Translations under genes and position numbers: made by a program
In this document: positions 44,541-54,107 of the stretch, piece by piece
Numbering within the stretch: the first letter of the stretch is position 1
Layout of the letters: every line of letters begins with the position of its first letter
The notes under the pieces: generated by a model
The model's input: the letters and a program-made list of their open reading frames with translations, nothing else
Told to the model about the DNA's origin: nothing
Database searches by the model: none
NCBI GenBank assembly: GCA_021399435.1
Contig: JAJTUP010000012.1
Location: 372,001-436,000, forward strand
Origin: Diaporthe sp. PMI_573
Taxonomy: Eukaryota > Ascomycota > Sordariomycetes > Diaporthales > Diaporthaceae
Direction: 5' to 3'
DNA length: 64,000 nucleotides

Positions 44541-47500
44541 ATGGCGGCGAAAAAGCACGTATCGAAGCCAAGGAAACAAAGAGACCGAAATCTTGCCCGC
44601 AACAACCGCCGGGAAGATGGCAACAACGCAGACGCCCCAAATGCGCAGGAGGTCCTACCTGAGCACATCCAAGAAAAGAAGGACCGCAAGGACCGCATGC
44701 GCGAGGAGTTGAGAAATCAGGGCGTCAAAGTCAGCAGCAAAAAGTCCAAGCGTCTTGATAAGTATATCGAGAACAAGCTCAAGAGGGACGAGAACCGAGA
44801 ACTACTCGCCAAGCTCGCTGAGACGAGGGTGGACACCAGCCTCTTCGCAAGCAGCCGCTCACTCGGCCACAATCGCGAGACCACACGTGAGGCCCTGGCA
44901 AGAGCCCTGAAGGAGTCACAGGCCGGTATCAACAAGGAGGAAAACGAGAAGATACTGTACCAAGCATGGCGTCCGCCGGCAAACGAGGGCGAGGATGGGG
45001 ATGAGGACGATGCAGCCCAGGACGAGCCCCCAGTGACGGCCGCGGCACCGACACCATCAAAAGACGCATCACCAGCGCCTGGGCCGTCAACGGGGAGCGT
45101 GGGCTCCGGGCTCAAGCGACCGTTGGACCTTGGCGAAGATGGACGGCCCAAGCTCGCGAAGCGACAAAAGAGGGGTGGCGTCAAGTCCAGAGTAACGATT
45201 TCCCAGCCTGTTGAACCAGTGGCAGTCGAAGAAGAATCCGAGGGCGACGACGATGAAGATGCGTGGAACGGATTCAGCTCCGACGATGAGACAGGAGAGT
45301 CAGCCAGCAGTAGTGGCAGTGATGGCTCAGAACAAGAGGACTCCGACGTTGAGTCCAAAGGCGATTCGGAAGAATCAGAATCTGAAGGGAGCAGCGAGGA
45401 CAGTAGTGAGGAAGGCTCAGACGAAGAGTCAGACGAGGACGGGGAGGCAGAGCAATCCAACCGGACGCAGCGCTCCTCGGCTTTCAAGCAGTGGGCTCAC
45501 CAACAACGGAACGAGGCCATGGGATATACACCCGTGGCATCAGCAACACAGGACCTTCAAATGCCAAAACCTGCCAATTTTACACCCCGGCCGCTCGAGG
45601 AAGACCCATTACCCCGCGAGTTGCTGCCAACAAAAAATGTGGATCGGAAAGCCTACAGCGTCACTGTATCGCGGTCTGCCGACATCCAGGAGGCTCGACT
45701 AAAGCTGCCCGTGGTGGCCGAGGAGCAGCGCATAATGGAGGCCATTCACGACAACGATATTGTCGTTCTGTGTGGTTCCACAGGATCCGGAAAAACCACT
45801 CAGGTTCCTCAGTTTCTCTTTGAAGCGGGATACGGGTCTCGAGACGGCCCAACACCTGGTCTGATCGGCATCACTCAGCCCAGGAGGGTTGCAGCTGTAA
45901 GTATGTCGAAACGTGTCGCTCAGGAGCTCGGAGACCACTCCGATAAAGTGGCATACCAGATCCGTTTTGAAGGCACGGTCGATCCGAAGACGGCTGTAAA
46001 ATTCATGACGGATGGTGTGTTACTCCGAGAAGTGGCTCAAGATATTGCCCTCAGAAAGTACTCCGCCATCATCGTGGATGAGGCTCACGAGCGAAGCGTC
46101 AACACTGATATCCTGGTCGGTATGCTCAGCAGGGTGGTCAAGCTGCGCGCAGAACTATCCCAAGAGGATCCAACGATCAAGCCGTTGAAACTGGTCATCA
46201 TGTCTGCCACACTGCGCATAGAAGACATGACCCAGAACCCAACCCTGTTCAAAACGCCCCCTCCTGTCTTGGAGGTGGAAGGCAGGCAATATCCAGTCAC
46301 CGTTCATTTCTCCCGGAGGACTCAACACGACTACGTCGAGGAGGCTTTCAAGAAGATCAGCAGAGGCCACAGAAAGCTTCCGCCTGGGGGCATCCTTGTC
46401 TTCATGACTGGTCAAAACGAGATCACAGAACTCATGAAGAAACTCAAGAAAGCCTTTACTGGGATGGACTCAGCAACTGGGCCGAAAGTAAGGTTGCCAG
46501 CAAATGTGGCCTCGATAGAGGCAGAGGACATAGACTTCGGGGTTGATGACGACCGCGAGGTACAAGACTACGATGACGGCCTGGTCTCTGGCGACGAGGA
46601 AGAGGACGATGAGGCTGAGTTTGAGATCCCGGAAGAAGAGGGTGAAACGGGATCCGGCCCGAAGCGCGTGCACGTCTTGCCTCTGTACTCGCTCCTGCCT
46701 ACGAAAGAGCAAATGCGTGTTTTTGAGCCGCCGCCAGATGGCTCCCGCTTGGTCATATTGGCCACCAACGTTGCCGAGACCAGTTTGACCATACCGGGCA
46801 TACGATATGTGTTCGACTGCGGACGATCAAAGGAGAGAAAATATGACCACCTGACTGGCGTTCAAAGCTTTGAAGTTGGTTGGGTCAGCAAGGCCAGCGC
46901 CAGTCAGAGGTCTGGACGTGCAGGTCGGACGGGGCCCGGCCACTGCTACAGGTTGTATTCCTCAGCGGTGTACGAGAGGGATTTCCAGGAATTCGCCGAA
47001 CCAGAATTATTGCGAATGCCCATCGAAGGCGTGGTTCTCCAGCTCAAAGCCATGAACCTACAGAATGTCGTCAATTTCCCATTTCCCACGCCGCCGGATA
47101 AGCAAAGCCTCCGCAAGGCAGAAAGGCTGTTGAATTACCTGTCCGCCATCAACAGCAGCGGGCAGGTGACCCAAATTGGAAGAACAATGTCGATTTTCCC
47201 ATTATCACCACGTTTCTCTCGTATTCTCCTTGTCGGCCATCAGTTCGACTGTATTCATTACACCATCGCGTTGGTCGCCGGCCTCTCAGCCGCGGAAATC
47301 TTCCTACAAGAATCACATGCAATCCCGCAACTCGCTAACAAAGAAGATGGCGAGGAAAGTGTCCGCACAAACGCGGACGTGCTCGCGGAGACCCGCCAAG
47401 CCAATGCTCGACGTGCGTACAACGCAGTGCACAAGAACTTCTGCTTCCTAGACGACAAGGCAGATGCCATCAAGCTGCTGCAAGTCGTGGGAGAGTTCGC

Positions 47501-48188
47501 GCACGAGCCTACCGAGGCCTGGTGCGAGTCGCACTTCGTCCGGTTCAAGACACTGAAGGAGATCTTGCAGCTGAGGCAGCAGATCACAGAGCTCCTGCGC
47601 ACAAACATTGCCTCGTTCGCCGGCCTCTCGTTCCAGGCCAAACTCCCCGCGCCTTCCGCGAAGCAGCTCGCTGCCCTGAAGCAGATGGTGGCCGCCGGGT
47701 TCATCGACCAGGTCGCCATCAGGAACGACAAGGCGCCCACGCCGCTGGACATGGGGCGGAAGCCCAGGAGAGCCATCGACGTGGCATACCTGCCCCTGAC
47801 GCCGCTCGCCGTGCCGGCGACCGCCGAGCCCAGCGAGAGGGCCGTCTACCTGCACCCGTCGTCCCCGATGGCGCACCTCAGCCCGGACGAGTGCCCGGAC
47901 TACGTCATCTATTCGCACCTGCAGAAGGCATCTGGGGGCCGCACGAGGATGCATACCCTGACCGAGGTGACGGGCAGACAGCTCGTGTCGCTGGCCAAGG
48001 GGACGCCATTGATTTCGTACGGGAAGCCGATTAAGGAGGTGAAGCTGGAGAACACCGAAGGTGGGAAATTGCGAGAGGTGTGGGTCGTGCCTTCGCTGAA
48101 TGCGGAGGGCAAGGGAGGCTTAGGATGGCCTCTTCCTGCGAAAAAGGTCACGCAACGCAGGGTTGCGGGCAACTGGGTTGTGGAGTAG
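44541..48188 (+). CDS. dhr1: DEAH-box RNA helicase Dhr1/Ecm16 (DHX37)
   Basis: Dhr1 acts in the nucleolus in small-subunit biogenesis, unwinding U3 snoRNA from pre-18S rRNA. Single exon, 1215 residues. Basic N-terminus MAAKKHVSKPRKQRDR with a nucleolar-type lysine-rich tract, then long acidic Ser/Glu/Asp stretches (about 225-300) before the core. Helicase motifs: I GSTGSGKTTQ (about 412), Ia TQPRRVAA, II DEAH (about 513), III SATL (about 555), V ATNVAETSLTIPG (about 740), VI QRSGRAGRTG (about 789). An acidic insertion lies between RecA domains (about 665-700). The winged-helix, ratchet and OB-fold regions follow, ending YGKPIKEVKLENTEGG and RVAGNWVVE. Full length; the start ATG fits the family N-terminus. 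Confidence 0.95.
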   Translation: MAAKKHVSKPRKQRDRNLARNNRREDGNNADAPNAQEVLPEHIQEKKDRKDRMREELRNQGVKVSSKKSKRLDKYIENKLKRDENRELLAKLAETRVDTSLFASSRSLGHNRETTREALARALKESQAGINKEENEKILYQAWRPPANEGEDGDEDDAAQDEPPVTAAAPTPSKDASPAPGPSTGSVGSGLKRPLDLGEDGRPKLAKRQKRGGVKSRVTISQPVEPVAVEEESEGDDDEDAWNGFSSDDETGESASSSGSDGSEQEDSDVESKGDSEESESEGSSEDSSEEGSDEESDEDGEAEQSNRTQRSSAFKQWAHQQRNEAMGYTPVASATQDLQMPKPANFTPRPLEEDPLPRELLPTKNVDRKAYSVTVSRSADIQEARLKLPVVAEEQRIMEAIHDNDIVVLCGSTGSGKTTQVPQFLFEAGYGSRDGPTPGLIGITQPRRVAAVSMSKRVAQELGDHSDKVAYQIRFEGTVDPKTAVKFMTDGVLLREVAQDIALRKYSAIIVDEAHERSVNTDILVGMLSRVVKLRAELSQEDPTIKPLKLVIMSATLRIEDMTQNPTLFKTPPPVLEVEGRQYPVTVHFSRRTQHDYVEEAFKKISRGHRKLPPGGILVFMTGQNEITELMKKLKKAFTGMDSATGPKVRLPANVASIEAEDIDFGVDDDREVQDYDDGLVSGDEEEDDEAEFEIPEEEGETGSGPKRVHVLPLYSLLPTKEQMRVFEPPPDGSRLVILATNVAETSLTIPGIRYVFDCGRSKERKYDHLTGVQSFEVGWVSKASASQRSGRAGRTGPGHCYRLYSSAVYERDFQEFAEPELLRMPIEGVVLQLKAMNLQNVVNFPFPTPPDKQSLRKAERLLNYLSAINSSGQVTQIGRTMSIFPLSPRFSRILLVGHQFDCIHYTIALVAGLSAAEIFLQESHAIPQLANKEDGEESVRTNADVLAETRQANARRAYNAVHKNFCFLDDKADAIKLLQVVGEFAHEPTEAWCESHFVRFKTLKEILQLRQQITELLRTNIASFAGLSFQAKLPAPSAKQLAALKQMVAAGFIDQVAIRNDKAPTPLDMGRKPRRAIDVAYLPLTPLAVPATAEPSERAVYLHPSSPMAHLSPDECPDYVIYSHLQKASGGRTRMHTLTEVTGRQLVSLAKGTPLISYGKPIKEVKLENTEGGKLREVWVVPSLNAEGKGGLGWPLPAKKVTQRRVAGNWVVE

Positions 48189-48284
48189 TTCAGGGTTTGC
48201 GTAGGACTGGCATTCTCTATCTTTTATTGATTCAAGACAGCGGCGAGCACAGAAAAGCGTTGAAATAATCCAAATGCGGGATCA

Positions 48285-48431
48285 GGGAACGTCCTATGGG
48301 ATAACTTGCAATTAGGCAACCTCTGTGGGATAATAGATAATGTCCCTTCTCATATAGGCTAAACTCCTGTGCGATCTCTTATCGTGGGATAACCTCTGAT
48401 CTCTTGTGGAATAAATTCCTGTGGGGAGCCT
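48285..48431 (-). repeat. Degenerate 15 bp minisatellite (reverse orientation)
   Basis: Read on the minus strand, units such as CCCCACAGGAATTTA, TTCCACAAGAGATCA, TCCCACGATAAGAGA, TCGCACAGGAGTTTA and TCCCACAGAGGTTGC follow the same 15-mer consensus as the array at 44080-44385. About nine units. It begins about 100 bp after the dhr1 stop. Confidence 0.75.
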
Positions 48432-48611
48432 GGGTACAAAGACAAAGGCTCGACGCAACAGTAAAGCACTTACTGCTCGACGAATGCAGACAAAGGGGAA
48501 TTCTGTCTCCAATTGAGATCCCCGAGTCCGGAAAGGTGTTCAGTATATTTTAGATGCATGTGCCAGTAATCATGACACTGACGAACCAGCGAAATTCATT
48601 CTTGTAGATGT

Positions 48612-48868
48612 ATGTGGTCTGAGCCGCCTATCATGTCGACCCCTTCCTCCAGGCAGTCCAACCACATGGGTGTTTTCCTCCCAGTGCAGAGCCGCAACGA
48701 CGCCCCGGACCGTGTATCCCAAGAATGGCCTAGAATCAATAATGCCCATGTCGCAAGCAAAGGGTTTCTCCTTGGTGACTTGTTCGATATGAAGAATTTT
48801 GCGTTCCTCGTGCAGTCCGTCCAGACCGGCGAGCTCCTCGTGCACAAGTTCATACGGTCTTTACCCGA

Positions 48869-48911
<43 letters not shown>

Positions 48912-50367
48912 AACATGAATTTCAGACTCGGAAGATTCTACCCAGAGCCATTGGAGCTCCGGATCTCGACATGGCAGGACACTCTGCCCAGCGAGGAGTT
49001 CCCCGATGCCAACCCCTTGGGCGTGCTGCCGCGGGACGCACCGTTCTTTAACAAGCTGAAGTTCTGGCAGTATTATACCCCCGACGACGACGCTGATAAC
49101 AATTTACCAGGATATTCGATGTACTTTGAGTGAGATATTCTTTGTTATAAGATCGACTTGTTGGTTGTTGTGTTTGCTCCTAACCTTGTCCCTCTGAAGA
49201 TACTGCAATGGGGGCGATTTATTCGCTCTCATGGAGAAGTATCGCGACAGGAAATCGGCTGTTCCTGAACATTTTATATGGTAAGGTTTCCTCCGCTGTG
49301 CTTACTTAGCTATGCGAGTATGAAATGTTGCTGACCGCTGTTCCACAGGCTCGTAGCAGAGCAGCTTTGTCTTGCGATCGCATATTTGCACTTTGGGGAG
49401 AGACCTGACGTCTATGGACACCGGGCGCCAGCCAACTGGACGACTTTATATCACCGTGACTTAGTAAGCTAATGACTGGCACAAGGTGCCAGCGCCTGCG
49501 ATTTGTGTCTACCCAACAACTAGTCTGACGTCAAGCTTCCAGTTCTCCACGAATACCTTCATCAACTACCCGCCCCGGGGACCGGGCCGCCTGCCGGCCG
49601 CGGGCGAGGAGTCCAACGCGTTCCCCCAGATCGTTGTTGGCGATTTCGGAATGGCGGTGCTCGACGGGGACGACGAGATGAGAGTTCCCCCACTGTTCCC
49701 CGATGCAGAGGTTGAATTTCGGTTATGGGATGACACATACGCCATGGGCAGAACCCTGCGGGAGTTGTGCCAGGCCCACCTACCGTTTGACAATGGCGAC
49801 ACGGACCGCGACGACCGGCGGCCTAACAACATCAGGATGGCCGACCTTAACGCGAGGGAGGGCTCGGCACCGGACTTCTCAGACGAGCTGGTTGACCTGT
49901 TGGGGAAGTTCGAGTGGGATACCATGGATGAGTACAACATCTATGACCTGGCTGACCCACTGTACGAGATCACAGCCAACTCGAGATGGATAGTTGATAC
50001 GCTGTACCCGGCCGCGCGCGCACGGGTGGCGGCGTACCGTAGCCCACCCGGGCGTCGTCCGGCCGGGTACTTTGACGGGCTGGATGTCTCGTGGACGAGG
50101 CCGGCGCCTTCGATGCCCTTCGTGTATGTCCCCCGGTACGCGGATCTCGCCAATGGTGCCGGGGACTTACTCGGGGGGGCCCGCGATGACGATCCAGAGG
50201 TCAAGAGGATGAAGGGGCTTGCGCTGCTGCATCAGTTGGAATATCTCAAGCCGAGTTTCGAGCTGCGCTCTCTCGCATTCAGCCGCCCGACGATGAGGCC
50301 TTTGAGAAAGCCGCGGCCCCGCGCTGACAGCGAGGATGATGCTGAGGGTGATGATGAAGATGGTTAG
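48612..50367 (+). CDS. Protein-kinase-like protein with Asp tract
   Basis: Four exons (48612-49129, 49200-49280, 49349-49463, 49543-50367) with introns of 70, 68 and 79 nt; all junctions keep phase and give 512 residues. Spliced sequence restores kinase landmarks: hinge MYFEYCNGGDLFALM (about 170-184), helix with LVAEQLCLAIAYLH, catalytic loop HRDL with Asn four residues on (His235, Arg236, Asp237, Asn242), and DFG at 272-274 (VVGDFGMAV). A likely beta-3 Lys is in LLVHKFIRSL. No glycine-rich GxGxxG loop is seen; the expected place reads GFLLGDLFDM. An Asp12 run (about 90-101) interrupts the N-lobe. The activation segment lacks a clear APE and diverges afterwards. Catalysis is possible but unproven; substrate unknown. 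The start could lie upstream if an exon was missed. Confidence 0.72.
48878..48914 (+). repeat. (GAC)n coding microsatellite
   Basis: About twelve GAC/CGA trinucleotide units encode an uninterrupted Asp run in the N-lobe of the kinase-like protein. Such tracts vary in length between strains. Confidence 0.9.
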
Positions 50368-50822
50368 GTAGGGACACTGTCATCCGGAATTCATGGAATG
50401 TTAGAAAACGTTTAGATCCGTGATCAGATGGCAACAGCCTCGAGATTGAATCTGACAGCCTCGAGTGTCCTTGTGCTCTTTGCCCCTGTCTCCATAATAT
50501 TTCTGTGCCTATACACATGCATGGGTTGAAAGAGGGAATCCACACATACAATAACACAATGGCGCGAATTGAGCAAGCCCCAGGCAATACGCCCTTGGCT
50601 GGCCCATGGGTGCTCGATGAGGAAGCATCAATCTGTGGAGCTGACACAGAAGCAGTATTTGAAAGAGAAAACCAATGCAATTCTCTTTTCGCCTGCCATC
50701 TCTGTGGCTTTCAGGCAGGGGTATCGCACCAAAATTTCACACAGAACGCCACGCAGCCTTATGTTTACCCCCACTACTCCCGTCAAGGGAAATTCGTCAC
50801 CAAAATTCGCAAGTCAACCTGA
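50368..50822. other. Spacer between convergent genes
   Basis: About 450 bp of 3' flanking DNA. Overlapping short frames only, none supported. Confidence 0.5.
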
Positions 50823-51850
50823 TCAGGATGGCGTAGGCGTTCCAGTAACTATGCCTGAGCCCCCCTTACTTTTCCTCCTGTCCTTTGACTTCCCGCTCCC
50901 TCCAGGTCTTGGACTCTTCGTCTTCTTGGCCTCCTTTGCAGAAATAACCTCGACAGCTTTCGTGTTCAAGGGAGCCAGCGTGGGTGGCTTCAGGGCCACA
51001 GGCGGGACACTTGGCACGGCAAGCTTGTCGTTGCGCCCGGTCGATGCGAAGTGGAAGTTTCCTGGCGCTCCGGTGATGGGGATCTCATCCATGTAGTCGC
51101 CGCCGTACTTTATGTGGATGCGAAAGGATTCCTCGGCCAAGCGCGCGAGCTCTTCCTCCTTTGTCGACGTCTTCGCTGGCGGTTGGCCTTGTTTGCCGCC
51201 AGAGCCTTCAGGCATGGGCGTCGCTTCTTTTGGCTCCAAGGTCGAAGCCCGTGGGACTTGAGGATTGGCGTAGACATGGCCCTTCGCAGGTGTCCACGTC
51301 TGTACACTGTTGGCACTCTCAAGTATCTTCCCTACTGCCGTGGAAATGGTTGCCTATAAAGTAGGATCTGTCAGCGTCACGGTCCCTGGAGAAGCCGCGA
51401 GAACCTATAACCTACCATTCTCGAGCTCATGAGGTCCGCAAACGTCGGCGCAGCATATAGGTTCTCCCCCACCAAGAAATAGTCCTTGTGCACCGTCAAC
51501 TCGTCCTCCTGCCCTGGCCTCTTCCGTCTGGTCTGCTTGCGGATCACCCAAACGCCTGTTCCCTGCCCCGGGCCAGTCTCGGCGGGCTGCTCGGCGACAA
51601 TGTACTCAAGTCCCTGCATACTCCTCAGGCGTGTCTCGAATGCCTCACGGGTGGCGAGCACATGGAAGAGGTTGGCATTGTACTGGGCTTGGTTCTGGAT
51701 GACATTGTTGTTGGATGTTGGATCGAAGAATGGTGACGTCGCGAAGTAGTGTAACACGGTATTCGTATGCAATGGCCCGTTTTGCATGATGAAAGCTGGA
51801 TTCCTCCATTGGATCTCGTCCATGGCAGACTCCTTCGCCGCGGAGCCCAT
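50823..51850 (-). CDS. med6: Mediator complex subunit 6 (Med6)
   Basis: Med6 belongs to the Mediator head module and links activators to RNA polymerase II initiation in the nucleus. Exon 1 (51850-51416) has the family block DEIQWRNPAFI, TVLHYFATSPFFDPTSNN, GLEYIVAEQ, the strand VWVIRKQTRRK and VHKDYFLVGENLYAAPTF. A 62 nt intron (GTAGGT donor, TATAG acceptor) joins SSRM to ATISTAVGKILESA in exon 2 (51353-50823), which adds a Pro/Lys-rich, probably disordered tail. Total 321 residues. I chose the ATG at 51850, matching the usual short leader before DEIQW; an in-frame ATG at 51883 is less likely. Confidence 0.93.
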
Positions 51851-52373
51851 CTTGACAGCCCGATCCTCGAGACCGTGACACAAGAAGTGAGTTCTGCCCC
51901 GCGGTTACCGAGGATCCTTTTCGTAGATTGTGAACAAGGCTGTTTGCTTCGATTTCCAGAGATTCCAAAGGGACTGCTCTCCGCCTCCAAAGTGCTGATG
52001 AGTGCCGGTGGTAAGGGGTGGGGGTGGTACCAGGTGTGGGAAGGCTGAACCCAAGCTTGGGAACGATGCTTTGTCGATTGGAGCTCTCCCAGCTCGCCTG
52101 GCAGGGGGTAAGGTGCTTGGTAGGCGTTACTGGGTTACCCCGGCCAGCCCCACAGGCTGGCCGGGATTGTTAGTGGGCTGATGATCCACCAGCACCCATT
52201 AACCTTTCGCACGCTGCAAGGCTTCCAACCTTCTAGACTTTTGAGCCGATACTTTCTTGTTTCTTATCTCATCCCATCTGACGCACTGGGCCCAAAACAT
52301 TGCCTTGGTTCTACGCCGCCACTACCCCTTGTGAACACGACCCTCATTTCATTACTCGCACTCATAATACAGG
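51851..52373. other. Divergent promoter between med6 and the MMTAG2-like gene
   Basis: About 520 bp shared by two nuclear genes read in opposite directions. It contains GGCTGGCCGGG/CCCCGGCCAGCC inverted sequence near 52140-52165. No ORF of interest. Confidence 0.5.
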
Positions 52374-53150
52374 ATGGATCTGGTCTCGACCATCCGCAAG
52401 TCAGGCTCACGAGGCGGAGTCAACTTCACCTGGGATGAGGTCGCCAACTCATCACACCGGGAGAACTATCTCGGTCATTCGCTGAAAGCACCCGTTGGGC
52501 GGTGGCAACAAGGTCGTGACCTCGGGTGGTACGCGAAGGCAGATTCGAGTGATGCCAACCCTAATGAGACGGAGGAAGAGGCCAAAGCTCGCAAGCGTCG
52601 AGAGGAGATTCAGAAAATCAAAGAGGCCGAGGAGGATGCAATGGCAGTAGCACTGGGACTTCCGCCCCCGGTACGGAACCAGTCAGGGGCAAATGCTATC
52701 GAAGTTTCAGGATCAAGGGTCACAGAGGGTCAAGACGACGAGGAAGGTGGACTCCAAGTTACGAAGACGGAGAAGGGCGAGGGAGCTCGTGGGCGACGAT
52801 CAGAGGGCCGAGATGAGAGGAAGAGGGAAGGACGCGACCGCGAACATCGCCACAGGCACCGCCACCGCAGCCGAAGCCGCAGCAGGGAAAGGCATCGGGA
52901 GCATCGGAGGAGAGATCGAGACGACGATGGCGAACCGTCCTCACGCCGTGACCGCAGGACTCACAGGAGCAGGAGCCGCAGTCGGGACGACGACCATCGC
53001 AGACGACACAGGCACCCCGGGGCTACGCGGAGCAGAAGTCGCAGCCGGGAACGGGAACATCGGAGGTCGTCAGCAAGGGACGGACGCCGTCAAAGGTCCC
53101 CAGACAGATGGAGGAGTTTCAGCCCTGAACGCCGGCGGAGTGATCGTTAA
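52374..53150 (+). CDS. MMTAG2-like RS-rich nuclear protein
   Basis: 258 residues, single exon. The N-terminal 60 residues match the eukaryotic multiple myeloma tumor-associated protein 2 family: [37 protein letters not shown] and [10 protein letters not shown] charged helix follows ([20 protein letters not shown]), then LGLPPPV, and from about residue 130 an extended Arg/Ser/His/Asp repeat tail of the RS type seen in splicing-associated proteins. The family is a reported kinase substrate of poorly known role; nuclear, probably RNA-related, by inference from the tail. Divergent from med6. Confidence 0.88.
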   Translation: MDLVSTIRKSGSRGGVNFTWDEVANSSHRENYLGHSLKAPVGRWQQGRDLGWYAKADSSDANPNETEEEAKARKRREEIQKIKEAEEDAMAVALGLPPPVRNQSGANAIEVSGSRVTEGQDDEEGGLQVTKTEKGEGARGRRSEGRDERKREGRDREHRHRHRHRSRSRSRERHREHRRRDRDDDGEPSSRRDRRTHRSRSRSRDDDHRRRHRHPGATRSRSRSREREHRRSSARDGRRQRSPDRWRSFSPERRRSDR

Positions 53151-54107
53151 GCACTTTAAACCTTGGACACTCAGACGGCTCCAGGAGGCCAACTGTGTTG
53201 CTGCTGAGGGAGCGTGTACATTGCATGGGGCGGCCTGATTCGTTGGTGGGAGGACCGCCACGTTCACCGACCCGCGACGTATTCCAAGAATTGGAGAAGA
53301 CTGCCTGTGATGGAGAGCTATGCACGTGTGTTTCTCGATTCCTACCCATTAGTCAAACGTAGAGGGTGTGTATTCTTAACTCACAAGGCCTGTAGAATAC
53401 TTGAAGGGCATTTGACAGACCGCGTGCTCGTCTGGATACAACTCAGCAGGAACAGTCGAGTGTGGGACGGGATTACCACTAGACTGATCAAGGAACCCCT
53501 GACTGGTTGTGGGCGGGGCGTGATAGGCTTGGGGCAACGCGGACCTGCAAGGCCTGGAGGCGGCAAGGCTGTCCGCGTGCATGCGTGCCCAGCCCCAGGG
53601 GCAAGCAAGGTGGGTGGCGGACCCTGGATTTAGGCGGACCTTCTGCATGACGCTTTGTGTCCGCTCGGGCAGGCACGTATGGCACACGCATGGCACGCAG
53701 CGGCGACAAGTCACATACAAGACGAAACGCAAGGCGGCGGCAGCCTTGCACGCCACTCCCTCTCTTGTTGATCTTACTGTTCCTAGACCAAGAACATTCT
53801 TTGAGAACTAGACTTGTTTTTGATTCTTCTCGCTCTTTCTGCCTCGTTCCAAGCGCTGCACTGCCCACTTGGTGTATGCATAGCCTCCGCGGCTGTACGA
53901 CTCTCCCTTTTGTTTCGACCAGATCGCCGCGAGTACAGGCCGCCTTTTGTAAAGCTGACATCCGGGCATCCCACGACATCCTTGGTCCGAGTTCCCTCCT
54001 CAGAGGCCGATACGGACGCTCGAGAATATATATCCACCCATATCGTACACACACCGCAACCACTTGGTCCCGTTGCTGCCGAACAGGCACAGCCTGTGGT
54101 AGCCGTG
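53151..54107. other. Intergenic promoter region of the GHKL-ATPase gene
   Basis: About 960 bp. The last 290 bp are open in the same frame as the downstream gene but encode low-complexity sequence unlike the conserved start at 54108, so I treat them as 5' UTR. No separate gene seen. Confidence 0.5.

Noticed and set aside
53814..54107. N-terminal extension of the GHKL-ATPase frame
   Set aside because: The in-frame extension has no upstream ATG with conserved sequence and looks like translated 5' UTR; MDYSKLRA at 54108 precedes the conserved domain at the usual distance.
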